The translations under genes and the position numbers were made by a program. This document shows positions 9,459 to 20,995 of a DNA stretch of 64,000 nucleotides, piece by piece (position 1 is the first letter of the stretch; every line of letters starts with the position of its first letter). The DNA is taken from positions 721,001-785,000 of the forward strand of contig CAJNDS010002646.1 of the NCBI GenBank assembly GCA_905221605.1, given 5' to 3'. This DNA is from Symbiodinium natans (taxonomy: Eukaryota > Sar > Dinophyceae > Suessiales > Symbiodiniaceae). The notes beneath the pieces are model-generated. The model did no database searches. It was not told the origin of the DNA and saw nothing but the letters and a program-made list of their open reading frames with translations.

Positions 9459-11066
9459 GTTTAGGGTTTAAGGTTTAGGGTTTAAGGTTTAGGGTTTAAG
9501 GTTTAGGGTTTAGGGTTTAGGGGGGTTAAGGCATTCTTGGGGTAGTCATGGTGTTTGGGTTCCGGTTGCGATGGCTAAAGCAGCGGTGAAGCGTGGCTGG
9601 AATATGCTGGATGGATACTCGGCGCTTGCCCCATGCGGCGCCACAAGAGAGTGGCCGTTGTTCAAGATTCGACCGAAGCTGCACATAATTGGTCACATAT
9701 TAAAGAGCATGGCAAAGCAGGGCCCATACACTTCAGGGGTATAAGGAGGGACCCCTAGAGGGGACCCTTAATCTTGTTCCCCTATGCAACCCATATAAAG
9801 CGCCTCTATATACCTTATCTATAGTCCCTATGTACATAAATAACCCTTTTATCACCCCTCAGGTCCCTTACAAGGCTTGATACACCCCAAACCCTAAACC
9901 CTATACTACGAATTGCCCCTGCTAAGGGTAATATTGTGATTAGTATTTCTTTATTGTTTACTATTTATATATATATATATATATTTTTTTTTTTTTAAAG
10001 TTTTTTTAGGGGTTGTACCCTGAGAGCCCGATGCCATATTGTCAGGGTCTCTGGGTTGGGCGTTTTTAGGCGTCGCTCTCACAATATTAAGCGGCAGCCT
10101 CTTAGGGTTCTTAGGGTCATAGGGGTTTGAGGGTTTTTAGGGGTTTTAGGGGTTTAGAGTCTTCGGGTTTGGGGGTTTTAGGGCTTTAGGATTTTAGGGT
10201 TTAGGGTTTGGGGCTTGCGAAAAAAGGGGGCCCCCAAAATAAACCCACAAATGGTAGGATTCCCTTGTAATCAGGACCCAGAATAAGGTACCCCTAATTT
10301 CGGAAACCCCCACATCTGTATCCATGTATACATGATGAATTTGCAGACGTGGCTCAGGGTTTAGGGTTTCGGGTATACCGATACGATTTCTTCATACATT
10401 CCAGATTTTACTTGTTGTTTGACAAGCTTGTTCCTTGTTATTTCTGGATTGGGTCTTGGTGTTTTCTAGTTTTTCCTGACCGGCACCCGAGACCAGTAGT
10501 TTAGGGTTTAGGGGGGGTGTCTGCGGATGGGGTCTGGGTTTCTGGTTTCGGGTTTAGGGTTTAGGGTTTCGGGTCTAGGGCTTAGGGTTAGTTTAGGGTG
10601 GGTTCTGCGCAAATCCTACATGAAGGTCGCGGCTAGTTCTAAGTATGGCTGTGAGTTACCTATATGAGATTGTAACTTGTTATAACTATAGTTGCACTTA
10701 TCCTTCGATCACCAAGCCCTAGACTCAATCTCCTGACTCCTCACGTAGGTTTATTTTTTGTGTACGCCTTCACGATGTTTTGTTCGATACATGTGCTCTC
10801 TCTCTCTCTCTGTATTGTATGTATACATATATATATATATATGCTTGTGCTGGTAGTTGGAAATTGTGTCTGATTGATATTCAAGTGTTGCTCGGGCCCA
10901 AGTGATGGTACCCCTAAGGGTCCATGTACCTCAGAATTATATACTTGGGCCCCAAAGTCCTTAAACAGGAAGTACTTTAAGGGCCAAGTATTCCCTATTT
11001 AGGTACATTGTAGCCCTAAACACTAAACCCTAATCCGTGGAGTACTAGCGGAATGGAGCTGCTCAG
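9459..11066 (+). other. probable long intron
   Basis: G-rich start (9459-9530), a small ORF at 9570-9743, a palindrome-like element at about 9733-9880 that resembles the complement of 39396-39530, AT microsatellites (9964-9985, 10800-10845), degenerate G-rich blocks (10085-10200, 10500-10600) and repeat family E at 10914-11010. Confidence 0.4.
9570..9743 (+). CDS. small ORF, 57 codons, unknown
   Basis: Starts MAKAAVKRGWNMLDGYSALA and includes WPLFKIRPKLHIIGHILKSM before TAA. A W..+PK.H...H core is, to my memory, common in dinoflagellate uncharacterised proteins, so this may be a gene fragment. It lies inside an intron-like interval and lacks flanking splice evidence. Confidence 0.35.
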
Positions 11067-11149
11067 GTTGGCCAGAGGCCGCCATTCTCCTTGAGCACAT
11101 GGAGAACTCGTCGATGAAGCCGGCAGCGTCCAATTACGCAGCTGCGTTG
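11067..11149 (+). CDS. probable exon, PPR unit
   Basis: Acceptor GCTGCTCAG followed by G. Frame WPEAAILLEHMENSSMKP then ASNYAAAL, a good match to PPR helix B, loop and helix A of the next unit. The donor may be GC (GCACAG) at 11150. Confidence 0.6.
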
Positions 11150-12376
11150 GCACAGGGGTTCATGCTTAAGAGTAGATGGTTTAAGATCTTGAACCTTGAA
11201 CCCCAAACCCTAAACCCTAAACTCTAGAACCTGAGGGTTTGGCCTTTGCGGCGTTTGGGCATCTGGTGGTTGAGGGGGTCGGGGTGGAGATCGATTCAAA
11301 GACGTTTTGTAGGCCTCAAAGCGTGAACCACAGACCCTCACGCGCGGACCGCGCATGCCTTCTCCATGTGTACTTTACTTTGCTTTCTGTGGCTTTGTTT
11401 TGTGGTTTCTTTTTTCGTCGCAACTGCATTTTTGATTTTTATGTTTGTGTTTTCAATTTTCTCTCTCTCTCTCCTCCTCATCGTACCTGAAGTTATCCTA
11501 TCCCATCTCATCTTATCCAACCTTACCTTACCTCAGCTGGGCTTTGTCTTATCATCGAATTCCTTTCATATCTTATCTTCTCTTAGCTTCTATAGATCTT
11601 GGCTTCTCTCAGCTTGTGTTTCCTGCTCAAAGAGATGACTCAATTCTGAGCCTCGTCTTGACAATGCCGTCTTTGAGGAAGCAAACCTCTGGGGCTCCAA
11701 TTACACAAATTACTACCTACTTTGGGATCTAACGTCTACGAATCCATACCCTCTTTCGCATCCAAATTGTGTGAACTGTACCTACTTTGGGTTCCGAAAT
11801 CTAAGAAAAAGACCTGCTTCGGGATCGAGGAGTCTGCAAATCGTCGTGCCCTGAAGCGGGACATGTGGAGCCTTAGGGAACTAACAGATGTAGGGTTGGG
11901 CGTTGGGGGCCTTCGCCAAAACCCCCAGCCCGATCTCCGTAGCGCTCAACACTTGACCCTCAACCATGAACTGGCCCAGAGCCCTGAACTCTGAACTCTG
12001 AAGTCTACGCCTCGAGGGTTTAGGGTCTGTAGGGTTCAGGATTTTTGGTTCAACCCCAAACCCCAAAACCTTGAGACCTCTGCCTTAAATTTCAACTCCC
12101 AGCCCGAAGCCACGCGGAGCTGCACAAAACCCTTACACTTTGTTTCTCTCTTCTTTTTGCCCCCCCCCCCCCCCCGAATCTCTCTTTCCTTCTATATAGA
12201 CACGTATATACATATATATATATATATATCATATATCATATATACATGTATGTACACATACATACACGTATGTGTATGTATCTCTCTCTATGCATATATA
12301 TATATATCTATAGTAAATATGTGTATGAATAAATCAAAAACTGCATATATATATATATACATATTATTCCCGCGAG
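11150..12376 (+). other. interval without a firm gene
   Basis: C-rich repeats at 11195-11225, pyrimidine-rich CTCTCT and TTATC tracts (11455-11620), unique sequence to 11990, a G-rich piece at 12014-12050, a poly-C run (12160-12176) and TA/TATG microsatellites (12195-12360). Open frames in the pyrimidine-rich part look compositional, not coding. Confidence 0.4.
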
Positions 12377-12476
12377 CCTAAACCATGATCTCTTGGACTA
12401 CGAGGCCCTGGTCCTATCTGACCTGGAGCAGCGCGCCGTCGCCGGAGCGGAGGCAGAGCTCATGAGCCGCCACAGG
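12377..12476 (+). CDS. probable exon, helical acidic segment
   Basis: Frame LLDYEALVLSDLEQRAVAGA continues EAELMSRHR to a possible GC donor at 12477. The Leu/Glu/Ala-rich composition fits a helix or coiled coil. Acceptor CCGCGAG is weak. G-rich repeats follow at 12505. Confidence 0.5.
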
Positions 12477-13434
12477 GCACAATAAGGGTGTTGGCCTTGG
12501 GGGTTTAGGGTTTAGGGTTTAATTAGGGTTGAGGAAAATTAGGGTCTATAAGCTTCAGGGTTTAGGGAAGGTGCTAGGTTGGTTGAAGGTTTCGGACTTG
12601 GGGTTCGGTGGTTGAATTTTCTCAGAGATTTCGGAGGGCTCTCAGAGGCTTTTAGGCTGAGGTTTCAGGGCTTTGGGATGTTCTTTCTTTGTGTTCGGTT
12701 GTAGGGAGTCGTTTCTGTTGTCGTTGTGTGTTCTTCACACTTTTTCAGCTTCAGGGTTGAGTCTTGCAGGGGGAGTGCAGGGGGTGCAGGATTGTAGGTC
12801 TCCAAGACCCTAATATATTCAAAACGTTAGAGTTTCACAGTGATTTGGTTTTTGTTTGGAATGTTCTTGGAGGCTTTCAAGCTTTCGGGCTTTCCAGCGT
12901 GGCTTCTTTTCTTTTACATCGTGGGCTTGCTGGGATCCTGGGGTTCTGAGAGCTTTAGGGGCTTTGGGTTAACGGTTTAGGGTTTGCAAAGGCCGTAGGG
13001 CTTCATGTTTATCGGTGGGTTGATGGGGATGCGAACGCCGAAGACCTGATCCCTCAATTTTGTTTGCCCATCCCATAAACTCTGAACTGCTGCGTTTGTC
13101 GAAGTTTGGGAGTTGCAGGGCGTGCCGTTAGCAGACGACTCACGACCCCGCATGCACACGGGGCTTAGCGGGTGTACAGGTTTTTCTGACTCCTTGAATG
13201 ACATAAAGATGCCTATTCCGATGTTCTGTTGAATGCCGAATTACTCGTACTCACATTGACATGATTTTCGGGAGTTGTGTTGAGGTTGTCGGATCATCCA
13301 GAAACTTCGCGAGGCAGCAATCTACCCCAAGCCTGAACCTCGACCATAGTTGCCCCCCCCCCGTCTGCCCCCACCCTAAAACCCTGAATAAATAAATAAA
13401 TATATATATATATATGTACATACACATATATATG

Positions 13435-13470
<36 letters not shown>

Positions 13471-13480
13471 AGTTTTTCAG

Positions 13481-13573
13481 GAATCATCGTCTACAACCAA
13501 GGCCTCTCTGCCACTGCTGCGCAGTCGCTCAGCGAGCCAAAAGCGCCGAATTCGGAAAATAGAGCCGCGCGCA
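13481..13573 (+). CDS. possible exon
   Basis: Acceptor GTTTTTCAG followed by G; frame IIVYNQGLSATAAQSLSEPK, continuing open to a GT at 13574. Flanked by a TA microsatellite and poly-G rather than telomere-like blocks. Confidence 0.4.
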
Positions 13574-13589
13574 GTTCTCCAAACTTACA

Positions 13590-13682
13590 GGGGGGGGGGG
13601 GGGGGGGGGGGGGGGGGTTGGGGGGGGGTGGGGGGTTGGGGGGGGGGGGGGTGGGGGTGGGGGGGGGGGTCCCGGGGGGGTA
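13590..13682. repeat. poly-G tract
   Basis: About 90 bp of nearly pure G with occasional T, able to form G-quadruplex-like structure. Similar tracts lie at 43497-43569 and 56054-56112. Confidence 0.9.
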
Positions 13683-14625
13683 GGGATATGCAGAGCGATT
13701 TTAAGGCCCTAAGTTGGGTTGTTGGTATCACTGGGTTATCATGATAAGTCCGCCTGAATTACATTTTTTGGGACCCCCAAACCCAACGCCACAAACCCGA
13801 AACCCTAAAACCCTAAACCCCAAGCAAGTCCCGTCCTGAAGTTAGGACCGAAGCCCATTAATTTCCCCAAGCCAAGAGCCACAAAGCTTATGGTTTAGGG
13901 GGTTTGGGATTTACAGGGTTTAGAGTGTAGGGCTTATGAATTTTGACCTTTCGTGTATACTATTACCTTGCTGTGTCGGCATCGAAAGGCTTGAATTGAA
14001 GCCTAGGGATCACGATTCACACTTTGGGCTTACTGGCTTGCTGTTGCGTAACTTCGATGAAGTAACCACGACAATACACTCTTTTCCCTATTCCCTAACC
14101 CCTACACCCGAAACCCCAACTTGCGGCAAGCTACTGTTGGCTTTCGTTCCCCCAGACCCTAAGCCACAAACCCTATTCCCTAAACCCTTAACCCTAAACC
14201 CTTAAAAGCAACAACCCGAAAGGGCTAAACCCTAAAACCTAAACCCTAAGCCCTAAACCCTAAACCCTAAACCCTAAACCCAAGGCTCCATGCGCATGGT
14301 ACTTGTTTAAAGGGGTCTTAAGTCGATAAACAGTACCCACTTTGGTGGGCTATTTTGGAGCTTTGAAAGGATACGTCTAGGACAGCCCTGCTTATATATG
14401 ATCGCTTTTAGGTTTAGGGGCTGGGGATTTGGGGTACTTTAAAAGCTCGTTGGACTCAGTGGGTCTACTTAGAACCCACCTTACTAACCCCACACTACCT
14501 ACTAGGCTAACAGGGCTTCGCAGACCTACTACGAACCCTCAAGCCTAAACCCTAAATCCTAAAACCCTAAACCCTAAAACCCTAAACCCTAAACCCTAAA
14601 ACCCCAAACCTTAAGTAGCCCAAAG

Positions 14626-14721
14626 ACCGCTTCTGCGGCCGCCCGCATGACGTCCATCGCCGACTCCGTGGAGCTGCGCCGCAGCGACCGGCAGCTCCTC
14701 TTGGCCGAAGATGGGCGCGTG
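14626..14721 (+). CDS. probable exon
   Basis: Thirty-two open codons in phase 0, including MTSIADSVELRRSDRQLLLA and EDGRV, with a GT donor at 14722 and a C-rich block immediately upstream. No family recognised. Confidence 0.5.
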
Positions 14722-14883
14722 GTGCAGGGCTGAGAGAGGGCAGGGGTTTACGCTAAATACCCTAAACCCTAAGCCCTAAACCCTAAACCCTAAACCCTAA
14801 ACTCATAAACCCTAAGCCCTATACCTGAAAAAAAACCACTGGGGGTCTAAGTGTCTTGGCGGCGGTTTTTTGGGCTTCTGCAG

Positions 14884-14937
14884 GCCTTCTACAGTTTCAC
14901 ATCCGTTCAAGAGTATTCCTCAGAAAATCGAAGTGGG
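14884..14937 (+). CDS. probable exon
   Basis: Acceptor GCTTCTGCAG followed by G; frame AFYSFTSVQEYSSENRSG in phase 0; donor GTTCGTTTAGGG entering a G-rich block. Confidence 0.5.
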
Positions 14938-15745
14938 GTTCGTTTAGGGCTTAGGGTTCAGGGTTTAGAGCTTAGAGTTTAGAGAGTTTAGGGTTTAGCA
15001 TGTGGGGTTTAGGGCTAGGACCCGGAGTAGGCCCTTATTCCCGTTTTTTTCGGGTTTGGGTTCCCCTTTTTTAATCCTAGGTTCCTCTTGGGTCTAGTAG
15101 GACTCCTTCAGGGCTCAGGGTTTAGGGTTTAGGGTTTAGGGTTTAGGGCCCTGCCCCGCATGAAAGCGAAAAGCTACTTGGTCAGTTCCCCAAGTCAGGG
15201 CCCCGTTCACTACGCGAAGATTCATGTGTCGACTATATGTAAGTTAAAAGCACCCTCAAAGAAGGCTAGAACCAGTTATAATTGCAGCTACCCTACTTAT
15301 AGCCCCAGTTATGGCTACCCATGAACTGCAAGATACTGGGAAGCCTGTGCCCCAAGCACTCTTAGGACCTCTCCGCCCTACCCAAAACCCCCTTAGACTA
15401 CGTCAACTCCAACCCCCCAGACTTCCCTCCACCCTTCCCCTTCCCCACTTTCCCCGACCAGCTTCTCCCCTGCAAACCCTATACACCCCAGACCCCAACA
15501 GCAAAAACCCTAACCCCGAGAACCCTGAACCCCAAACTCCCTGAACCCTAACCCGAAGAACCCCTGAACGCCCCTAAGACCCCCGTAGGCCCTAAACCCT
15601 AAACCCCAAGCCCAAAACCCAAAACCTTAAACCCCATAAACCCCATAAACCCCGTAAACCCCATAAGCCCTAAACCCTAAAACCTAAACCCTAAACCCAC
15701 GCCAACAAAACCCCTAATCCCCATAAACCCCACAGCCTCTCTTAG
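14938..15745 (+). other. probable intron
   Basis: G-rich start (14938-15000), repeat family B (15009-15110), half of foldback family A (15262-15335), and a long degenerate C-rich part (15450-15735). The proline-rich open frame at 15311-15544 reflects the C-rich repeat. Confidence 0.45.
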
Positions 15746-15830
15746 GACTTCCGTGCGGTTTGGCAGCTCACGTCCATGTCGTTGGGCGTGGGGCTCTTCG
15801 CCATTCCGCCGGGAGCTGAGAGCCCAGAAG
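15746..15830 (+). CDS. probable exon, hydrophobic
   Basis: Acceptor CTCTCTTAG followed by G; frame VWQLTSMSLGVGLFAIPPGA; donor GTTTAGGG. The GVGLFAIP stretch loosely recalls the first helix of amino-acid transporters, but this is too short to assign. Confidence 0.45.
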
Positions 15831-16127
15831 GTTTAGGGTTTGTGGTTTAGGGCTTGGGGTTTAGGGTTTAGGGTTTAGGGTCTAGAGCTTTGGGTTTAGG
15901 ATTTAGGGTTTAGGACTTCGGGGGTTTTAGGGGTGTTTGGGGCTTCGGGAGCTTAGGGTTTAGGGCTTCAGGGTGAGGTCGTTGCAAGTGAGTTGAGGTT
16001 TTTGTTGGGTTCAGGATTGGGTGGTGGTCTGTAACGTTTTTGAAAAAACCCTAAACCCTAATCCCTAAATCCTAAGCCTAAACCCTAATCCCTAAACTCT
16101 AAGCCCTAAGCCCTAAACCCTAAACAG

Positions 16128-16167
16128 TGGATTTCGAAACCAGAGGGCCAGCGTTGGCAGCAAAAGC
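16128..16167 (+). CDS. possible short exon
   Basis: Acceptor CCCTAAACAG; frame WISKPEGQRWQQK; donor GTGACT. It directly abuts a C-rich block (16052-16125). No G-rich block follows. Confidence 0.35.
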
Positions 16168-19100
16168 GTGACTCTCTAGACCCTAACTCCCTCGAACCCG
16201 AAACCCAAAAACTTATGTAGCGAAACAAGCCCTGAACGGCCTAACCCCCTGAACCCCTCAATCCTTCAGCTTCTCAAATCGTGAACTACTTCCCATAACC
16301 CTTGAACCTCCCCAAACCCCTAACCCCTGACAGTGGTTCTTTCGTCTGGTTTCATTTTGTTTAGTTTTTTTTTTTTTTTTTGCGGGGGGGGGGGGGGGGG
16401 GTTCTGGTTAGCCCCAACAATTGTAGGTAGCCAAAAAGGAACTGCACTTGGGGTGGGGTGTCTCGGAAACCTTCAGCCCTACGACTATACCCAGGCAGCC
16501 GTAGCCACGTTTGGAACACTTGCCTAGATCGTGTGTCAGTTCTATCCCGGTTACAAAGCGGAGCCGTGTACGTAGGGTACACCAGCAAGGGACCACCACT
16601 GACATAAATGACCCTTTGGTTACTATCACATGGTTTGATGAAGTTTTATGCCTGTGCTCATGCACAAGCCGCAAAATTGCACCCTGAAGCACCCTATGAC
16701 CGTAGACCTTAAGTACTGAAAGCCCTGCACCGGCCGCTTAGCCCTAGACCGATCTGTAAGCCCTTAAACGACAACCCCGACACACAGTCAATCCTATTCT
16801 AACTCCTGGCATACATGTCACGCTATTTCAGTTCAACCTGTTGTTTACTCGAGACCTCCTTCTGTTGTGCGTATGGTCGCGGGTTTTCCTCGTGTCACAG
16901 GGTGCTTAGTGGCCAGTCTGGACCAAGAGCCTGGATGCACACCAGATGTCCATCCAGGGCAGCACCGCAGAAGTCCCTTGACGTTCTAACTCCAGGGAGT
17001 TAAATTACAGCTGTCCAGATAAAATGCAGAATCCTTTTCCTATGCATGATCGACTTGCATGCATGGGTCTTTCAATCTGCTCCAGCCAAAACGGGACGCG
17101 GAAGGGACACGGTACGTAGAGGGGTCTTCGGCGACAGGGCAATTGAGCTGGGCTCTTCATGCACTCCTACAGTCGGAGGGCCCCCTTAGCGCTGTCAACA
17201 CTGCCTGTCATGAGTCAAGCCCCGCGTACATGCACTTAGCCATATGGCCGCGGGTCTTTCCTCGTGTCACAGGGTGCTTTGTCGCCAGTCTGGACCAAGA
17301 GCCTGGATGCACACCAGATGTCCATCAGGGCAGCACCGCAGAAGTCCCTTGACGTTCTACCTGCAGGGACTTAAAATACAGCTGTCCAGATGAAAATGCA
17401 GAATCCTTTTCCTATGCATGATCGACTTGCATGTATGGGTCTTTCCATCTGCAGCAGCCAAACCGGGATGTGGAAGGGACACGGTACGTGGAGAAGTCTT
17501 CGGCGACAGGTCAATTGAGCTGGGCTCTTCATGCACTCCTACAGTCGGAGGGCCCCCTTAGCGCTGTCAACACTGCCTGTCATGAGTCAAGCCCCGCGTA
17601 CATGCACTTAGCCATATGGCCGCGGGTCTTTCCTCGTGTCACAGGGTGCTTAGTCGCCAGTCTGGACCAAGAGCCTGGATGCACACCAGATGTCCATCCG
17701 GGCAGCACCGCAGAAGTCCCTTGACGTTCTACCTGCAGGGACTTAAATTACAGCTGTCCAGATGAAAATGCAGAATCCTTTTCCTATGCATGATCGACTT
17801 GCATGCATGGGTCTTTCAATCTGCACCAGCCAAAACGGGATGCGGAAGGGACACGGTACGTGGAGGGGTCTTCGGCGACAGGGCAATTGAGCTGGGCTCT
17901 TCATGCACTCCTACAGTCGGAGGGCCCCCTTAGCGCTGTCAACACTGCCTGTCATGAGTCAAGCCCCGCGTACATGCACTTAGCCATATGGCCGCGGGTC
18001 TTTCCTCGTGTCACAGGGTGCTTTGTCGCCAGTCTGGACCAAGAGCCTGGATGCACACCAGATGTCCATCAGGGCAGCACCGCAGAAGTCCCTTGACGTT
18101 CTACCTGCAGGGACTTAAAATACAGCTGTCCAGATGAAAATGCAGAATCCTTTTCCTATGCATGATCGACTTGCATGTATGGGTCTTTCCATCTGCAGCA
18201 GCCAAACCGGGATGTGGAAGGGACACGGTACGTGGAGAAGTCTTCGGCGACAGGTCAATTGAGCTGGGCTCTTCATGCACTCCTACAGTCGGAGGGCCCC
18301 CTTAGCGCTGTCAACACTGCCTGTCATGAGTCAAGCCCCGCGTACATGCACTTAGCCATATGGCCGCGGGTCTTTCCTCGTGTCACAGGGTGCTTAGTCG
18401 CCAGTCTGGACCAAGAGCCTGGATGCACACCAGATGTCCATCCGGGCAGCACCGCAGAAGTCCCTTGACGTTCTACCTGCAGGGACTTAAAATACAGCTG
18501 TCCAGATGAAAATGCAGAATCCTTTTCCTATGCATGATCGACTTGCATGTATGGGTCTTTCCATCTGCACCAGCCAAAACGGGATGCGGAAGGGACGCGG
18601 TACGTGGAGAAGTCTTCGGCGACAGGGCAATTGAGCTGGGCTCTTCATGCACTCCTACAGTCGGAGGGCCCCCTTAGCGCTGTCAACACTGCCTGTCATG
18701 AGTCAAGCCCCGCGTACATGCACTTAGCCATATGGCCGCGGGTCTTTCCTCGTGTCACAGGGTGCTTAGTCGCCAGTTTGGACCAAGAGTCTGGATGCAA
18801 GCAGATGTGTATCCACGGCAAGCTGGGTTCTTCATGCACTGCTACAGTCGGAGGACGTCCTTAAGCGCCGTAGACTCAGTTGGTCGAACCGTTTTGAGGT
18901 CCCCTGCCCCCCCCCCCACCTTACACCCTAACCCCTAAACCTCCTAAAACCTGGAGTAACTAACCCGCAGGCCCTTAAAACGGGGAAACGTGCCTTAATT
19001 GTTGGCTAGATTTATTTACCCTTTTTTTGGAGGCATATCGTTACTCTAGGCAAAGCCTGAGTCGATCGTTCAGTTCCTAGCGAACTAATCCTAAACCTTT

Positions 19101-19627
19101 GACCCCTGAACCCCTAAACCACTAACCCTCTCAGCCCCTTGTGCTTGGGTGTTGGTTCTTGTGGTTGGGTGTTGGCCCTAAGCCCTGTACCCCTAAACCC
19201 TAAACCCCCAAAACCCTTAAAGCCTAAACCCGTCAACCCTAGCCTCTACACCCTAAACCCTTGAACCCCTCAACCCTAAGCCTCTAAACCCCCAAACCTA
19301 AACCCTGAGCCCTAAACCCTAAGCCCTAAGCCCTAAGCCCTAAGCCCTAAGCCCCTAAACTCGAAACCCCTTAACCCCGGCAGACCCAGTTATGGACCTT
19401 CAACCCTATAACCCCTAAACACCCTAAACACCCTAAACCCTACCCTAAGGGCCCCTAAAACCTAAACCTTAAAACCCTACAAACCTAAACCCTACAAACC
19501 CTAAACCCGGAAAGCCCCACGTACTGTTTCGAAGCTTTGATCCCTACAAACCCTAAACCCCCAGGTATTGTTTCGAAACCCTAGACCCTGCGAACCCTAA
19601 ACCCACCCTAATCCCTGAAAGCCCCAG
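16168..19627 (+). other. long interval holding a satellite array
   Basis: Contains a T-run plus G-run (16360-16401), a weak open island (16480-16528), the 372-bp satellite (16871-18880), and a long degenerate CCCTAAA-type region (19180-19620) with repeated acceptor-like pieces. Confidence 0.4.
16871..18880 (+). repeat. 372-bp satellite array with 744-bp higher-order unit
   Basis: Five near-complete units begin at equivalent points 17059, 17431, 17803, 18175 and 18547, exactly 372 bp apart, with degraded part-units at both ends. Units alternate between two types (NLLQPKRDAEG and NLHQPKRDAEG versus HLQQPNRDVEG), giving a 744-bp dimer. Each unit keeps a 97-codon open frame closed by TGA (the last runs to 105), so the units do not fuse into one long protein. 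372 is a multiple of three, which alone can preserve frame. Probably non-coding tandem DNA. Confidence 0.85.
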
Positions 19628-19640
19628 GTATTGTTTCGAA
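19514..19640 (+). repeat. triplicated acceptor and exon-head motif
   Basis: The motif GCCCCAGGTATTGTTTCGAA appears at 19620; related copies lie at 19514 (with CAC for CAG) and 19558. Each is separated by CCCTAAA-type sequence. Only the last runs into an open frame, so the first two look like decayed copies of the intron-exon boundary. Confidence 0.7.
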
Positions 19641-19693
19641 GCGGTGGGGTGGCTTTTGGGTGGCATCCTCATAGTGGCCGTGGCCCTAAGCCG
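19628..19693 (+). CDS. probable exon, transmembrane segment
   Basis: Acceptor GCCCCAG followed by G; frame CFEAVGWLLGGILIVAVALS, a convincing single membrane helix; donor GTGACG. A long C-rich region precedes it and a G-rich block (19719 on) follows. Protein family not recognised. Confidence 0.55.
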
Positions 19694-20948
19694 GTGACGT
19701 GCCTTCTCTCAGGGGTTTAGGGTGCATTCGGGTTTTAGGGTTTATGGAGTTTCTAGGGTTTCTAGAATAGGTTTAGGGTTTAGGGAGTTTGCCTGCGGCT
19801 TTATGGGTTCTATCTACTCACGAAGGGTTACGCCTTCTAAGCTGAAAGCGACTCACAGGTGCGATTTCAGAGTTTGCGACATTTACAAGTTTAGGATTTT
19901 GGGGCTTAGGGCTTTGCAACATGAGGGCTTCAGGGGAATCCTTCATATCGTTTAGGGGCTTCGGGACTTCCGTGCTAGTGGAAAGGCGGCTTTGGGTCAG
20001 AAAACCCATAGCCGCGCGGCGCTCCTAAATCCATTGAAGCCGTCCGTCTCTCAATCGCATCGAGGGTTGACCTGGAGCTTCAGGGGTAGACAGAAGTAGG
20101 GTTAGAAGTACCCTAAGTAAGGTTATAAGTATAGTTGCCCTACTTAGAACCCTACTTGCAACTACCCATGAACCTCTAAGTAGCCCCAAACCCTAAACTC
20201 TACACCCCAAACCCTAAACCCTAAAGTTAAAACCCTACTTGTAGCTATCCCCGGTGAGCCTCCGAGTAGGGCATCCTTTTGCATGCCTGTTTCACGTAGG
20301 GTTTAGGGTTTAGGGTTTAGGGTTTAGGGTTTAGGGTAGTCTGTTTCTAAGTCAACACCCAAACTCATACTCCCAAACTCCTTCGCACATCGAAAAGTAG
20401 ACAAGCCCCGGTGTCAGGCTTCAGGTTTTCGGGTTTTGGGCTTTTTGGGCGCATCCAGGCCTTCGTGCAACCCGAAACCCTAAACCCTAAACCCTAAACC
20501 CTAAACCCTAAACCCTAAACCTTAAACCCTAAACCCTAAACCCTCCCTAAACCCTAAACCCTAAACCCCAAACCCCAAACCCTAGTCTTCAAACTTCTTA
20601 ATGGAAGTGTTAAGGGCAGTTACAGGGTCCCTGAATATGGCCCCTTACCTCCTTCAAAGGGTTTTGCCCTTGGGTTGTATAGGCTATGAAGGGGTTAAAA
20701 AGGCCCATACTAAGGGACCATGTACTGTACCTACTCTAGGAGATTGCAGGCTTTAGGGTCGAGGACCCAGAGTAGGCCCTTATTCCCCTTTTTCCCTTTT
20801 TCAGGATTTAGGTTCCGTTATATACACCAAGGGCACCCTTTTCATTCCTAGGTTACTCTTACTTGGGCTTAGGATTTAGGATGCAGAGTTCAGGGTTCTC
20901 CTACTCCTTCATCGCTCAATGGCTTAGAACCTCCCACCTTCGCCACAG
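19694..20948 (+). other. probable intron with several repeat families
   Basis: G-rich part (19719-19790), foldback family A (20093-20182), G-rich block (20298-20335), C-rich block (20466-20582), repeat family D (20608-20735) and family B (20762-20870). Confidence 0.45.
20608..20735. repeat. foldback repeat family D
   Basis: Left end GGGCAGTTACAGGGTCCCT; right end AGGGACCATGTAC, roughly inverted. Related copies at 41287-41400, 55330-55419 and, split by other sequence, 57195-57466; a partial copy near 58827. Confidence 0.6.
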
Positions 20949-20995
20949 CTCTACCGCCCGGCTCCAGCGATGACCGAGAACGGAGCAAGACCAAG
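20949..20995 (+). CDS. possible exon
   Basis: Acceptor CGCCACAG, frame LYRPAPAMTENGARP, GT donor at 20996 (GTTCTAAACC). No C-rich block lies directly upstream. Confidence 0.4.

Larger units (their letters stand above)
130..11149 (+). other. probable pentatricopeptide-repeat gene, dispersed exons
   Basis: Non-repetitive islands of 40-110 bp on the plus strand stay open in one frame and look like protein. Several resemble PPR helices: AGLILLHDMLEEDLGP (130-180), LRPDLFTYSSVLDTLAADAR (830-924), RWSDAVDLVEEAR (1642-1701) and WPEAAILLEHMENSSMKP (11067-11149). PPR proteins bind organellar RNA in a sequence-specific way and are numerous in dinoflagellates (family knowledge). Splice phases were not all reconciled, so more than one gene may be present and some exons are missing. 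The 5' end lies outside the window or is unrecognised. Confidence 0.5.
12477..14625 (+). other. interval with weak islands and microsatellites
   Basis: Holds G-rich sequence (12505-12560), unique T-rich sequence to 13250, TA microsatellite (13399-13470), a possible exon at 13481-13573, a 90-bp poly-G-rich tract (13590-13682), C-rich blocks (14160-14281, 14545-14608) and a degenerate family A copy near 14450-14543. Confidence 0.35.

Noticed and set aside
11239-11732. Several overlapping open frames of 80-95 codons
   Set aside because: They follow pyrimidine-rich CTCTCT and TTATC tracts and have no protein-like composition or splice support.
12157-12381. 74-codon frame rich in Tyr and Ile
   Set aside because: Produced by TA/TATG microsatellite translation.
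13414-13683. Gly-rich open frame
   Set aside because: Most of it is poly-G; only the non-repetitive part (13481-13573) is kept as a possible exon.
17059-18864. Satellite units as a multi-repeat protein gene
   Set aside because: Each unit ends with its own stop, so the units cannot be read through; no start or splice context.
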